The notes under the pieces: generated by a model
Database searches by the model: none
The model's input: the letters and a program-made list of their open reading frames with translations, nothing else
Told to the model about the DNA's origin: nothing
From: Certhia americana
Taxonomy: Eukaryota > Chordata > Aves > Passeriformes > Certhiidae
Length of the DNA: 64,000 nucleotides
NCBI GenBank assembly: GCA_018697195.1
Contig: JAGMWU010000029.1
Span: forward strand, 311,830-375,829
Direction of reading: 5' to 3'
Program-made: the position numbers and the translations under genes
Part shown: in pieces, positions 63,741 to 64,000 of the stretch
Numbering within the stretch: the first letter of the stretch is position 1
Layout: each line of letters opens with the position of its first letter

Positions 63741-64000
63741 CCATGGAATCCTGGAACGGTTTGGGTTGGAAGGGACCTTTAAATCCCATCCAGTGCCACC
63801 CCCTGGCATGGGCAGGGACACCTTCTGCTATCCCAGGGTGCTCCAAGCCCCATCCAGCCTGGCCTTGGTCACTTCCAGGGATCCAGGGGCAGCCACAGCT
63901 TTGCTGGGAATTCCATCCCAGCCCCTCCCCACCCTCACAGGAAGGAATACCTTTCTAATATCCCATCCAACTCTTCAGTTCAGAGCCGTTAAAGGCAGTT
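63741..64000 (-). mobile_element. CR1 LINE 3' fragment, runs off the window
   Basis: Reverse CR1, the best preserved in the window: GGAACGGTTTGGGTTGGAAG, CCCATCCAGTGCCACCCCCT, GGGACACCTTCTGCTATCCC, CCAGCCTGGCCTTGGTCACT, GGGAATTCCATCCCAGCCCC, TTTCTAATATCCCATCCAAC. It continues past base 64000. Confidence 0.92.

Noticed and set aside
55007..64000. Search for the LRRTM4 long-isoform tail exon
   Set aside because: No frame resembling the known cytoplasmic tail was found. It is presumed to lie further downstream.

Overview
The window is vertebrate nuclear DNA and almost certainly comes from a bird, most likely a passerine. It is AT-leaning, gene-poor sequence carrying many CR1 LINE 3' ends in both orientations, several solo endogenous-retrovirus LTRs (two belong to a family I recognise as common in songbird genomes), microsatellites and minisatellites. 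Two runs of ten N are assembly gaps, and both lie inside tandem repeats.

One protein-coding gene can be supported: LRRTM4, a postsynaptic leucine-rich-repeat adhesion protein, on the + strand near the right end. Exon 1 contributes only ATG G (51467-51470) before a consensus donor (GTGAGT). After a 1,983-bp phase-1 intron, exon 2 (53454-55006) encodes nearly the whole protein. Exon 2 can end in two ways. Reading through gives an ECEV-stop terminus and a 518-residue short isoform. The same bases (GAG|GTATGA) also form a splice donor that would join a distal exon for the long isoform, and I do not find that exon in the window. The first exon lies in a locally CpG-containing, strand-asymmetric region (pyrimidine-rich 51149-51236, purine-rich 51363-51450), which is the likely promoter and 5' UTR. 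Three short upstream ORFs precede the start. The last one crosses the splice junction and overlaps the LRRTM4 start codon.

Positions 1-50,800 look like an upstream gene desert. I find no credible exon, RNA gene or processed pseudogene there. The structure is repeat-derived: three copies of one ~440-bp solo LTR (3900, 12087, 37454), LTR5-like solo LTRs (19008, 36669, 45167), an LTR inserted into a CR1 (28449), one CR1 split twice by LTRs (36437-38060), a local duplication (15529 and 16658), two minisatellites (41700 and 44950) and an AT-rich block (47869). Positions 55,007-64,000 are the downstream intron or short-isoform 3' UTR of LRRTM4. They contain two CR1 fragments, a perfect hairpin and a 71-bp tandem duplication.

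I found no new biological system. The observations most worth following up are the uORF and splice arrangement at the LRRTM4 start, the stop-codon/splice-donor switch, and the precisely readable nested insertions.
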